Assembly: GCA_903813345.2 (NCBI GenBank)
Contig: CAIIXF020000005.1
Span: 16,557,375 to 16,621,374 of the forward strand
Direction: 5' to 3'
DNA: 64,000 nucleotides
Origin: Owenia fusiformis
Lineage: Eukaryota; Annelida; Polychaeta; Sabellida; Oweniidae
Below, piece by piece: positions 47,712 through 59,659 of the stretch. The position numbers and the translations under genes were made by a program. The notes beneath the pieces are model-generated. The model did no database searches and had not been told where the DNA came from. It saw only the letters and a program-made list of their open reading frames with translations. How positions within the stretch are numbered: position 1 is the stretch's first letter; the number at the start of each line of letters is the position of its first letter.

Positions 47712-50700
47712 TTCAAGTAGACACTCTGTTTTTATTCTAAATGCAAGGGCAGGCCAATATATGTTTTACAGCTAATTTAGCCATTTTGTATTGTAATTAT
47801 ACTTTGACAGCCTTACATGGATTTACATTATTCAGAACCTGCCTCTTAGAATTCTGTAATAACTAAGTTAATTTATGACAACATAAACTACACCTGCCTT
47901 TTCTAGGAATCTCTGGGAAATTGCTGGGATAATGAAACTCGCAGGATGGGTCACTGATCTTAGATGCTTAGATTATAATAGGCTACTATCTAGATTAATT
48001 AATTAATATATGAGGCTGTAAACACACCCATGAAAGATAGGATCTCGCTGTAATTAGTAATTAACTCATTCCTCAGCTTGAAACTTATATTTTACTGTAA
48101 ATTTTCCTGTTGTATTTCTTACCTGCTATCTGGTGAAGTTTAGGTACAAATGCTAAATGCTTGTTGCATAGGGATAACGATATTTTATCTTACTCAATTT
48201 TCTAAACTAAAAGGTTTCTACCATTTCTATCATATCAGGGGTACAATAGTGTATTGATTAAAGTTTTTGTATTTTTGATATGTTTCAAAAATGGTGCTTA
48301 ATTAAATGGAATGTGAAAATGTATATTGTTACAGTAGATATATAGAATTGATGCTTCTGTTATTTATCTGTGTGTTGGTGGTGTGCATAAATAAATAATT
48401 TCAACCAGATCTCACAATTACCCTTGGAAAAACAAGGAAAGAACAGTAGGTAAGGAATGTCTTCTTTTGCTAAGACGCAATATGCAGCTTTGAAGTAATA
48501 TTGATTCATAGTTATTAAATTAAAGTTGCTTTTAATTGCATTTTTAAAGAATCATGGCTTGTCTATTAGAATTGACAATATTATTTCTGAATTTCTTCTC
48601 AGTATTTCCATTTTCCATATTTTCTCCGAATATTTTGTGATTGCGTTATCTCAATAGAAGTCCTCCAATATCCCAGTTATAATGCGGTTGAAGTTGTTCT
48701 TGCACTAAGGGAACTGAATTCCTCTGGACCACATCTTGCTGGGGAAATATCCAAGAAAAAACAACCAAACATGGAGATATGGATAGAATACTAAGTGCTT
48801 GTTGACATTGGGCTGTATATGGATGTTATAAAAATCTGGAAGCCATTTCAAAAATCTGGATTGGATAAAATAGGAGAAATAGCAAAATATGCTTCAAATT
48901 GCTCAATGTTTTAAAATTATTTGAACTAACTGGACGAAACCCCATTGTTTATTGTACTACATGTACATAGAATATCATGAGATAGTCTTTGGAGCAACTG
49001 TTGTATCATCAGTAAACAGGAAGAAGCTGTTGTAGATAAAAAAAAAAGCACACTACTACTACATTTATTTCTTGCACACATGTTAGATGTGTCAGAGTAT
49101 CTATGTCAAACGCTGAATCTTTGCGCTTTTGGTAGTAGGGCCAGTCATAGAGTCTCTTCCCTTGATCTCATTTGGACTAAGTCAGCCGAGAAGATTTGGA
49201 AGGATTCCATTTGTATTACTGTCTGTGGAAGTCTATGGATTATATATATGATTCAGACAGATGCATCATATGTTTATATTGTATTAACTGATGTATTGGA
49301 GCTAAATTAGAACTTACTTTTTACAGTATAAGAGGAGAGCACATGTTTTAGAGACGGAAGAAAAAATTATTTTAGTCATTACTTAATCAGTGGTGCACAA
49401 GGAATAAGCTTTCATTTAATTGTTGGATTATTTAGTTTATTAATACTGATATAGCAGGGAATTAATATAAAGGTGAGATCATTTTTTATCTATTTTTGTT
49501 ATCAGATCTAGATGATTGATATTATAGTGTGGATGGCCATGCTTTGATCAATATTTCATGCCAGGACAACATTCAACTGCATTTGTCCTTTTAATGTTAT
49601 TAATGTTTTTACAGCTTGTCAAACAATTACTTATTTTATCTTCATTAAGGGTCAAATATGAGTTACAACAGCATTACAGATTATATATAGATAGACTTCA
49701 TTAAAATGAATTCAAATTAATAATTTAGGAGAGCTTGTTTTTGATGTGTTGAATCCAAGCAATAAACCATATCCAAGCTCAGTTGTCTGTGAAATAGATT
49801 CATTATTCTATAGGAGATTAGGTTAATCTACCCTTACAGATAATTCACCAACAGCAGATTAACCCGCTGGCCCTTACAGATAATTCACTATAACTCATAA
49901 TTGTCTGCTATATAATAACTTCTCCTCTTGCCTCTGAAAGAATTCAACCATTTTCATTGTGTACTCTTATAATTTTTTGGCACAATGTAAGACATATATA
50001 TGATCTTATTCATGCGTATCAATAACTTTGTGATTCATCTGACATATCAGATAGCACAGGTGAGTGAAGGTGAGCTAAGGTGAGTAATGGGAAGTTGTAG
50101 ACATTCACTATACAGGTGAGGAAAAGAAACTATAACTGGTAGTCATTTATTATATCTGTCAGAAGCAAGGCAAATATAGTATATGGTTTCCGGCCTATAA
50201 AATGATCACAGGTTGATTGCATATACTACATTATCCATCATCCCTATTTTCCCTATAGTGGAACACTTGATAAATAATTTATTAATAACCAGTTTATAAT
50301 AGCTTTAGTCTTTATATTAGGATTCAAGCCTAACACAAAATGCAACATTGGCATTATGATAAACCGTGGTCATCCACCTCCTTTGAAATATCTGTGTAGA
50401 TATCATCAGCCCAGCAAAGAAAGAGTCTGGTATATAAGAATGCCACCTTGGTAGTGTGAGGTCGTGGTGAAAGATAACAATAACTTCCCCACAGGATTTC
50501 CCTGCAAGACCAGAAAAGCCATCAAGATTTTGTCTAGCTTGTTACTTGCCTTAATACATTTGAGCACTCTTCCAGGTTGGTTATGCAGCACTTTAATGGA
50601 TTGTTTGTTTGTTTATTTCTCATTGTTTCTCATTTCACCGAGCATTTGGTGATACATTATAGCTTTCAGAGGCAAGTCAAAAAAGCATAGTTTCCTTTTC

Positions 50701-50766
50701 ATATACATATTACATGTACTTTTGGTAGTGAAAAGTGGATGAAAAATTCATTTTGGTCCCATAACC
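47712..50766. other. non-coding AT-rich DNA
   Basis: A short repeat, cccttacagataattcac, occurs twice near 49,830-49,890, and aggtgag words cluster at 50,058-50,090. No gene or bounded transposon was seen. Confidence 0.45.
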
Positions 50767-50771
50767 TGAGT

Positions 50772-51672
50772 CACGCGGTAGTATCTCTTCGGGACGTATC
50801 GAAACCACTCCGTCCCGAAAAACCGTTAATTTGAATTTAGAACCTACCCCAGTGTTTGAAAATCAAGGATTGTGAGTCTCACACGTCACCGTTTTTCTTC
50901 AAACTTGTTCCGTACAAAGCTTCACAGAAATACCTTTCAGTCGATACATTGTTTTCGTGTACAAAGTACCTCGTTTTAGCGGCGTTTTGGTCCCCAGCTG
51001 TGAGATAAAGCAAATTTTCATAACTTTCAACTGTAAGTTAAGTTATCTCGCCAGTCTTTTACCCATTCTCGCCCATAATTTCAGAATGGACTCCCATTAC
51101 AACCTTCCATCGCTACGTCTTGATTTTTGGGCATCAAACGCAGCAGTTTCTAAATCATCCACACATCGCTTCAAATTTGACCAATACGTCCCGTCATCTG
51201 CCACTACGCCCCGCCGAGTCTATCACTATACACGTAGAGTTGCATTCTAACGGGACGTATTAGTCAAATTTTAAGAGATGTGTGGATGATTTAGAAACTG
51301 CTGCGTTTGATGCCCAAAAATCAAGACGTAGCGATGGAAGGTTGTAATGGGAGTCCATTCTGAAATTATGAGCGAGAATGGCTAAAAGACTGGCGAGATA
51401 ACTTGACTTACAGTTGAAAGTTATGAAAATTTGCTTTATCTCGCAGCTGGGGACCAAAACGCCGCTAAAACGAGGTACTTTGTACACGAAAACAATGTAT
51501 CGACTGAAAGGTATTTCTGTGAAGCTTTGTACGGAACAAGTTTGAAGAAAAACGGTGAAGTGTGAGACTCACAATCCTTGATTTTCAAACACTGGGGTAG
51601 GTTTTAAATTCAAATTAACGGTTTTTCGGGACGGAGTGGTTTCGATACGTCCCGAAGAGATACTACCGCGTG
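50772..51672. mobile_element. 901-bp foldback element with mirrored ORFs
   Basis: Two arms of about 420 bp are near-exact reverse complements around a spacer of roughly 50 bp (near 51,195-51,250). The ends are cacgcggtagtatctcttcg and its complement, flanked by the 5-bp direct repeat tgagt (50,767-50,771 and 51,673-51,677). Each arm contains the same ORF in opposite orientation (plus 50,957-51,250; minus 51,260-51,487), differing at a few residues. No transposase domain is recognisable. The arms are so alike that the insertion must be young or the arms are homogenised. Confidence 0.85.
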
Positions 51673-52072
51673 TGAGTGTTTGTGTTGGGAGAAAAGGATA
51701 AGCTTGTATCATTGATCAGAAAATAAGGATAATTTCTCTCAATGTACTCTTGAGGGTATCACTTACTGTATTCTATTACATTTGATGCAGAGTTTGAAAA
51801 ATCTTTACTTGGTCAGCCAGTCAATGTTAAGTAAACATACATCAATCAACTACAGTCCATATAGCTAATATACTGTGCCTACATTGCCTTGATTTTATGC
51901 TGCTTAGATTCTGTCTTTTATAAGTGAGGTATAGTATAGTAATAGTCTAGATTCAAATGTCTGGTTCTCCTTACCCTACATTCAAGAGCTAATTGGCAGT
52001 AGGGGAATAATGGAACATACACAAGCACCCTTTTTGCAAGGTGGCCGTCTTGCATCAAGATACTTGTGTTGC

Positions 52073-52120
52073 CATAGAGACACTTGTGATGTCATAGAGA
52101 CACATGTGATGTCATAGAGA
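52073..52120 (+). repeat. 20-bp tandem repeat, 2.4 copies
   Basis: Units of catagagacacttgtgatgt follow one another, with a more diverged unit (caagatacttgtgttgc) just upstream. Confidence 0.75.
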
Positions 52121-52574
52121 GGGAGTGGAGGGACATGTGATGGGTCTTTACACAAGACTACAATATGAAAACCATAACTTAGTACCACAGACAGGAAAAT
52201 CTCAAGTACAAGGATTCATACAGAACTCTAAGGGTCAGAAGCATCAATGATTTTAATTGATATAAATAGGTTGTCTTCTCAACAGACTTGAGAAACACAG
52301 GAGATGATTATTACACAATTATTGATGTTAACAGAGGGTCATAATGAAGCGTCTGTACTTCAGTGACTATAACTGCAGTACCACCATGTCTGGCTAGATT
52401 TTATTTATTTTGTCTAATTTTCCACTCACTCATCCACTCCTTTTCCCTGCATCCATCACCTGGCTTGATTTTCTTGCGGTAAGAATTTTACCAAAATGTT
52501 TGCATTGAGCCTCTTTTGCTAGACAGGCCCCCTCAGTGGCCAAGAGACTAGCTTATTGATTTACAGTAAAACTA

Positions 52575-52751
52575 CAGTAAAACCTGTGTATATTGAACAT
52601 TTTGTAATAAGAAAAATCATTCAGTGGTGGTAGGTGTTCACTACAGAGAGGGTAATTTAAACAGAAGTCAGTAGAGTATGAGTGGAAGAAGGGTATCTAC
52701 TAGAGACAGATGTTAGAGGACCTTAGGTGTTCACTAAGACAGGTTTTCCTT
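52575..52751. mobile_element. pogo/Tigger-like MITE
   Basis: The left end cagtaaaacctgt is preceded by TA, and the right end acaggttttcctta is slightly decayed. The interior (ggtaggtgttcactac, agaagtca, tctact.gagacag) matches 58,700-58,861, defining a subfamily. A partial extra tacagtaaaac lies just upstream at 52,562. Confidence 0.75.
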
Positions 52752-54050
52752 AATCGAAAATGGTACTGAATAGTGAATACGCTGTGTTCATCTGCTTTCA
52801 GATTGATGAAATATCTATATGGAACAACAAGTATGTGAGTCACCAGTTGATCATTATTCACTCTTCCATTGACGTCTTTACCCTATTACAATAATGATAC
52901 AGTTGTCCAGAAGAAAGATATCTTACAATTAAATTAGATTTCTTAATTATGGCCTGCTTTGAGCTGTCCTTCCTCTGATCAGGTGATAAACAACTTATTC
53001 AGCAAAAAGACAAGCTTTTTCGTAGATTACAATTACTTGCTAAAAATTGTCATATTTTCTCTCAGGGGGTTGCCCCTTATTGTTTTTTGTTCTACTACGT
53101 TATGGGAGTAAAATAATTCCATTGCAATTAGGATTCCTCCAGCTGTCTTGAGGGTGCAACATTTCAATTTTTGATTGAACAGTGATTATTTTGAGCATTT
53201 TCTCTGGATCAAGCAGACCATCTTCCTAACATACCCTGTCTCTGGTAACATGGTAATCAGGCTAAAGCAACTGTCAAAATAAACATGATTGTTTAGACTC
53301 TTACCAAGCCAGATGTGATAATTCTGTGAATTGCATGATGATCTTTGGGCGACTCCTAAAACATCAAAGTTCAGGTATTACGTTTATCATTTTGGTAATG
53401 ATGTTAATTTTGTATAAATCACTTGAATGTTTATTTTACTTACACTATACCTTCATCATTGTGTCATGGATGATAACTATTTTTAGGAGAGGGGTATCAG
53501 TGATCTCCCCAGCATTAAGGCAAGTGGGCACAGCACCCATCTGAGTCCATGTTTCATTTTTATGTCACTTCCAAGAAGTGTTGAGATTTAGCCACCTTTC
53601 TGTGGCCACCATTTGGTACCACCATCTGTAACAAACAGTCGCACTCATTAATTTCAAACAGGTGATGACATTTTGTCACATTATTACATTATACATGAAT
53701 AGCCTAATGTAGACCCTATGTGACAACGGTAGAATAAAGAGCCTCACAGAGTAAAACAAAAGCTATTAGTGATGATATAATGCTTCTATTTTTGTGTTGA
53801 ATATATCACCATGCAGTTCCAATCAATATTTTACCCCAGTTATTTAGTTAACAGTACATTTATTCATGAGAGAGTCTGTGATGATAATGCATGCAACATT
53901 CTAGGCAAAACAGCAAGCTAGATCCGCCTGTACTAGAAGAGATAAAATATTTCCATAAATTCAATTAAAGGACTGTAGGATGTTTTTATTCACTTGCATC
54001 ACCAAGAAGATGATCTGTCAGATGGTACATGCCTATAGCTATGATTTTCC

Positions 54051-54155
54051 AAGGGTGGGGGAGTGTTACTTTTTAAAAATTCCAGGGCATTCACTTTTGA
54101 CAACTTTTGTTTCACTTGAAATGTGCTCAGAATGGTGAAAAACTGCCTGGCTGAG
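54051..54155 (-). mobile_element. decayed CAGGCCCGTAGCCAG MITE fragment
   Basis: The minus strand retains the order tttttcaccattctga, aaagttgtcaaaagtga, ttttaaaaagt of the family. Terminal repeats are lost. Confidence 0.55.
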
Positions 54156-54805
54156 GGACAGTGGTACTTGTTGGAATGTGGTGTCAGACCTGCATTAAAA
54201 CAGAAAAACCATTAGAATAAATCAGCACTCCTTCAGGTTTACATGCAGTATTAGGTATGTTGCCTGTTCTTTTAACCTGGGAATAAAGGATTCCAAGATT
54301 CATTTTGAGTCTCTTTGACCATTTTTTTGAAAATGTCAAGAATTCAATTTTGGGTGTTTTATTAATCTGCTACCTATACCCTGATGTTTCACTTAGGATT
54401 TCTATAAAAACTGCTGCTTATATATTTGATATATAGCTTTCTTATAAGGTATTTGAGAGATGTCATAAGGAAACTTGTAATTGAATTGTTCCAAAAAGAC
54501 TCCCATGGTTAAATAGCATAAGCAATCCTGAAAATGTCACATGGTATCATTTGAAGTCATGTTTAGGTATTTGATAAATGGATCTCAACAGGTCATTTGT
54601 GTAGGTTGTTTTGGGATAAAGTTTCACATAATAGATTAATCAATCCATGGTGTACATCAGCAGCATCGCTAATCCAAGTGATGTATACTTGCATAATGCC
54701 AGAAACAAGAGAGCAATCATATTATGAGTTCATTTCCTCTGGAAAATGTCAAAAGCTAGATGTGAATAATGAAATAGTCATTGAAATGACAGTGAAGAGT
54801 AGTTC

Positions 54806-54952
54806 CCAGGGGCGACTCTGGGAACCAACAAGGGGTGCCCAAATTTCAGATTTAATAAAAATCAAAATTTGGCCTAAAATAAAAAAAAAGGCCTTAAAAG
54901 GCCCAACTTTTTCTGGGCCCATCCAAGGGGGATCCCCCCAGATCCGCCAGTG
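54806..54952. mobile_element. relative of the CACTGGCGGATCC MITE
   Basis: The right end ccgccagtgg and the interior word families (ggcctaaaa, gggcccat, ggggatcccccc) match the complete element at 55,430. The left end ccaggggcgact is diverged. A 161-codon ORF crosses this region and depends on it, so it is not a gene. Confidence 0.55.
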
Positions 54953-55429
54953 GTTCCTGAATACAAGCCGCATTTTGCTCATAATTGAGTTGCCATATAT
55001 GAGGATGTGTTTACCCCTGTTTTCTATGTTCACCAAGGCATTTTGTGTTATGTGCCTTCAAATGTTGCCCTTTGTGTATTAATAGGTTCCTCAGAGGAAG
55101 AGATATAACATAAATAGAGAGACTCTGATATTACATCAGAGGTCTACAGGTATAGTCAGTATTTCAAAATTGTAATGTGTAGATGAATCTACAAATCTTG
55201 AAGTAAGAATTAGATGGTCACTCCAATGAATTATTTATTATTGCATCAACCATTTTAATTATGTTCTGTCAGAATTCATAGTATTGTAGTTACCTTGTTT
55301 ATAGTTTAGTATTAGCTTCCAATTATTAAGCCAGGTGTTTCAGATTATCTTTGTTGTAATTGCATTTATCATAATACAGCCTACAGTAGTCTGTCTATGA
55401 GAGATCAATGAACAATTGTTGGGATATCT

Positions 55430-55591
55430 CACTGGCGGATCCATGGGGCGCTTCAAAAAGTGGGCCTCTTTGGGTTAGGCCAAATTTTCAAAAATGGGCC
55501 TCAATTTTTTAAAATTTGGGCCCAATTTTTGGTGTCAGGGGCCCTAAATTTTGCCTTTTCGAAACATTGTTAGTGTCTGGATCTGCCAGTG
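55430..55591. mobile_element. 162-bp MITE with CACTGGCGGATCC ends
   Basis: The left terminus cactggcggatcc and right terminus ggatctgccagtg are inverted repeats with one mismatch. The interior is rich in gggcct and aaaatttgggccc words. I could not identify a clean target duplication. A single-ended relative, actggtggatcc, is at 9,669. Confidence 0.7.
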
Positions 55592-57150
55592 GATCTTGGT
55601 CTGTTCTTATTATGTTCTATTCTAAAAAAAACTATAATATTAAAGCAATATGTATTAATGGATTAAATTGTGCTATGTTTTTAAAACTGCAAGCCATCTA
55701 GGATTTTGGGTTGTCATTTTCAATGTTACTTCATCTTGTTGATCCTGCTGCCATCTTTATATCCAACCAAACTATAAATGAATCATCTCTGGATTTAAAA
55801 TAAAAATGAAATCAATGATTAATCAGATATGCAGTTACTTTGATATTCAAAAGGATTTTTGTTATTCATTTAGTTAAACATACAATTATACTGTATTCCC
55901 CAATAATATGTTGTCAAACAAAACACACCAATATTTTCAACCAATTTCAGAAATTGTTCAGCTGTGTACTGTTTTGCATGTCTTCATTATATTTATCTAG
56001 TTATATGTCAAAGGTGTTCTTTTGGAATAAACACTAAATTCACCCAATGATTTAATCATATGGTACTGTCTAGCTCCTCAGAAGTTTTAATTATTTTTTT
56101 CACTTCATATAAGAAAGCAAAGAGCTTGTGTAAATTCTTTATTGAAGTTCAATAATGTAAAAAGCGGGTTTGCACGTAAATCAAATAAACTAGGTGAGAA
56201 TCTGTTACAGATACTATAACAGCTTAAAACGTGTGCTCAGATAAAACCATTACAGTGTTCAAATTTGTCAAGTGGTATAGGATTCTAATTTAGATCAATT
56301 TTCTTCAGATCTTTTCAAAGTTTATAGGATCTTTAGCAGTAATTAACTTGTCATCTGAATGACAGTAAAACCGCAAATATGTAGTACGTAGAAAAAACAG
56401 AGAGACTATTTATTTGTAAAAAAGGAGATACTGGAGACATGATTTGAGGAATAGAGAGTATTACTCCAAGGAGATTACTAGGATATATAGTTTGCATTTT
56501 GAAAATGTAAGTACTGAACTTTTAATGAGAACAGAATCTTTTCCTACACTATTATATTTTTATTCTATGAGTTAGGAGCTGGTAGACATTTCATTCCAAT
56601 ATTTACAAGGTTATTTAAAATTTTAAATAGTATTTGTATAGTAGTTGATATTATTTATATAACCATCTTTTGACAGACATATAGTGACTCTATGGAATCA
56701 CCCATTTATTTATGCAATCCATCTTTTCCTACAACTAATAAACATTAAAACCAAGATAAAGGATGAGATCATTGCCACTTCTACAAGACCCATTCCTATA
56801 CATGTAAAATGTTATTTTGCTCAAAGGATTGCTTCGACCAATATTTATAAGTTTTAGGGTTAGATTGTATCAAATTATGAACATATTTAGAATAATATTT
56901 ATTGATATGAAATAATATTTAGAATAACTGGCATATTGATAGATACATATACTGTAATTAATCTAGTTTATAAACTTGAATGCTTGCAACTACTTTGAGA
57001 CTAGCTACCCCATTCATTCATTTCTTTCACACATGTTTCAGCCAATATTTACTTTATTTTTATTTGCAATTTGAATGTCAAACAGCTGTGCTAGTTTGTT
57101 ATTATACATTTCATTTTCTAAAAAACGCCAGGTTTTACCTTTGAAAGGGG
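55592..57150. other. non-coding AT-rich DNA
   Basis: Very AT-rich, with no recognisable gene, element end or tandem repeat. Confidence 0.45.
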
Positions 57151-57815
57151 TAGAGATTAAAAGGTGGATTGGATCGAGTGGATTGGATTCATGTAAAAGG
57201 TGGATTGGATCGGGAATCTTCAAAATATGGAATTTCTTTTAGATTCTTTCTGTTGATCTCCCTCTAGCTCTAGGCAATTTTCCAATGGAAATTATTTGGT
57301 GATCACTTGGGTCTCTTTGAGGAATCAGAACAAAGCAACAAAATATATATACTCCAATTAGATAGATACTCTTTAAGTATTTTACTGCTTTCCCTTGTAA
57401 ATCAACTTTTATCAGACAAAATAAACATAGATCTGTAGATAAAAGCAGTCATTCAAATTGATGTGTGAATATTCACAAAACATCTCTGCTATGTTCTGTT
57501 TGGACTGTAACAGATGATATAGATCTCCAAATCAGTCGAGTCTGCCTTATGATTCATGAAATGTCTCAAATTACACTTGGAATGAATAAGGTTGTGTATC
57601 AGAAAGTGGGTACCAGGTCATCCTTCTAGCCCATCCAAGCAAAATAATATTTTCATCCATTATTTGACATTCTGGAAGTGAGCAGAGCACCAATCTTCTT
57701 AGAGGGAGATCAATAGAATTTTTAAGGAAAATCCATATTTTGAAGATTTCCGATCCAATCCACCTTTTACATGAATCCAATCCACTTGATCCAATCCACC
57801 TTTTAATCTTTACCT
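57151..57815. repeat. 665-bp interrupted inverted repeat
   Basis: Left arm 57,151-57,266 and right arm 57,701-57,815 are inverted copies with modest divergence. Each arm holds two direct copies of aaaggtggattggatc 35 bp apart. The 434-bp spacer shows no ORF of note. It could be a DNA transposon with subterminal repeats, but I found no target duplication. Confidence 0.65.
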
Positions 57816-58570
57816 TGAAAGGCAACTAGGAATTTAAAGGGCCACACAAAAACTTACTAGAAAGGTGAATGTTTAAGTCACTATATCAAGTGAAACAGAC
57901 TTATGTCAAAGTTTATTTGCTTTTTACTATACATTAACAGGACATGCATGTAGGTTTTGAATAAAAATAAGAATTTCTTTCAATTTTGTCACATGTATAG
58001 GGGTAATTAATTTGTTTGAACCATTTTATGGATTGTTACACATTGTGCCTTTCTGTGTCAGAATATCAAAAATTGTAAATGCCCAAGGCTGAAAATTATG
58101 ATGTGAAAATAAAGAGCAAAATAGCGGTAAATTATACAAAAAATACTTTATAAAAGGATTTTTGATATATTTATAAATTGTGTGTCAGAAATATAAAACA
58201 TAATGTTGAACATAAAGCAGTAATTGTTGTGTGTGTGTATTATAATGAACTTTATGTTGTCAAAACTTTTCAGAAGTAGCTCATCATTTAAAATTCAAAC
58301 TGACATTTTTTGAGTCTCTACTAATAAACATGCAAGACTTATGTCAAGGTGTATGGCCAATGAAAGTAATAGCCTCCAATTATGGGATACCTGTAGGTAC
58401 AGTTATATTACAGATGATGTGCTAGGGTTTTAACTTGATCTTAATAATCTGAAATGAAGCCTTGGCCTTTAATGAGAGTTTAAATGTAAAATGTATTTTA
58501 GTAGTTTCGGTAAACTCCTTTTTGACTCCCTCCTACTACTTAACTACACAGGTATGACAAATTCTCATAA

Positions 58571-58620
58571 AGAAGGTGCGTAGTGGGGGGGGGGGACTAA
58601 GGCTTGTAGCTAGACTAGAA
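58571..58620 (+). mobile_element. solo end of C/G-rich Mutator-like MITE
   Basis: The words ggggggactaaggcttgtag and ctagctagactag-like match the right terminal repeat of 8,109-8,220. The left partner is absent. Confidence 0.5.
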
Positions 58621-58699
58621 TGTTACCTATATTATTAGATGTACTGCCATGATCTTCTTGTTAAATCGGTGATTGGATGTAGGCTATATCAAAGAACTA

Positions 58700-58861
58700 C
58701 AGTAAAACATGCGTATATTGAACATTTTTCAGTGTTGGTAGGTGTTCACTACATGGATGGTAATTTATATACAGAAGTCATTAGAGTTTATGTGGAGGAA
58801 GGTTGTCTACTGAAGACAGTTGTTCATTAGAGAGAGGTGCTCACTAAGAGAGGTTTTAGTG
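58700..58861. mobile_element. 162-bp pogo/Tigger-like MITE
   Basis: Begins cagtaaaacatg and ends gaggttttagtg, with TA on both sides. It shares its interior with the copy at 52,575. A 63-codon ORF overlaps it and is transposon-derived. Confidence 0.75.
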
Positions 58862-59566
58862 TATCTCTTATTGAAAGAGTTTAGATGCAGTAAGGGCTTT
58901 TGCAAAGAGTAAGATGCAGTGATCCAGACAGGAGATGACTAAGCAATGAGTCTTGAGGAAAGAGAATGTTGTCTCATATTATGTTTGCAAGTTTTTGAAG
59001 GATATTGACTTATGCTATATGGGCATGCTTAATCTGACTTTAGCAAAGGATGTGGTCCATATGTTCTGTCTCATTCACCCATTTTTGATGATTTATAAGT
59101 AGATTATATGCTTTTTACAAGTTACTTTTTAAACAAAACTGAATCGATGTGACAATAACAAATGTAGGGCCTTATAAGTAAAGTACTGTAATATAAACTT
59201 TTACCAGGAACTGCAACTAAAGCAAAAAATGAGGAGAATGAAGAATCGAGAATCGAGGATATGAACATAGTTTTTAGAAAATTAATTAACTTTTTACTAT
59301 TAATAGCTGGGAATCTAACAGTTTATCAACAGTCAAAAGGATTATAACACCACCACTACATCATTAATCTCTGTGAGCGTTTCATGATTTATGCCATGAA
59401 ATTGATTGCCGCAGGGATAGTGGATCGTGAAAATATACTTTAAAAATTAGTTATATGTGGTAAGTTCATGAAAATGTGAATTACCCGCCTGAATGCTTAT
59501 TTTACATACTTGTTTTAGTTATAACATACATAGAGTAACCAACATGCATTTTTTGTATATTTGCAG

Positions 59567-59659
59567 ACTAACTGAACAAGATGAGGGGATTAGATTATTT
59601 AGATATCTCCACCATTGGAACTTTACTGCTGCTTAGTATCACTGCCCTACATGCTGCTT
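59567..59659 (+). CDS. exon with start codon and signal peptide
   Basis: The acceptor tatttgcag ends at 59,566. The ATG is at 59,581 after a 14-nt leader (context aacaagATGA), and the donor is t|gtgagt at 59,660. It encodes MRGLDYLDIS then a hydrophobic core TIGTLLLLSITALHAA, a good secretory signal. The acceptor just upstream of the ATG means the mRNA has at least one more 5' non-coding exon. Confidence 0.82.

Noticed and set aside
54597-55082. 161-codon plus-strand ORF
   Set aside because: It runs through a MITE relative at 54,806-54,952. No domain is visible, and composition changes at the repeat edges.
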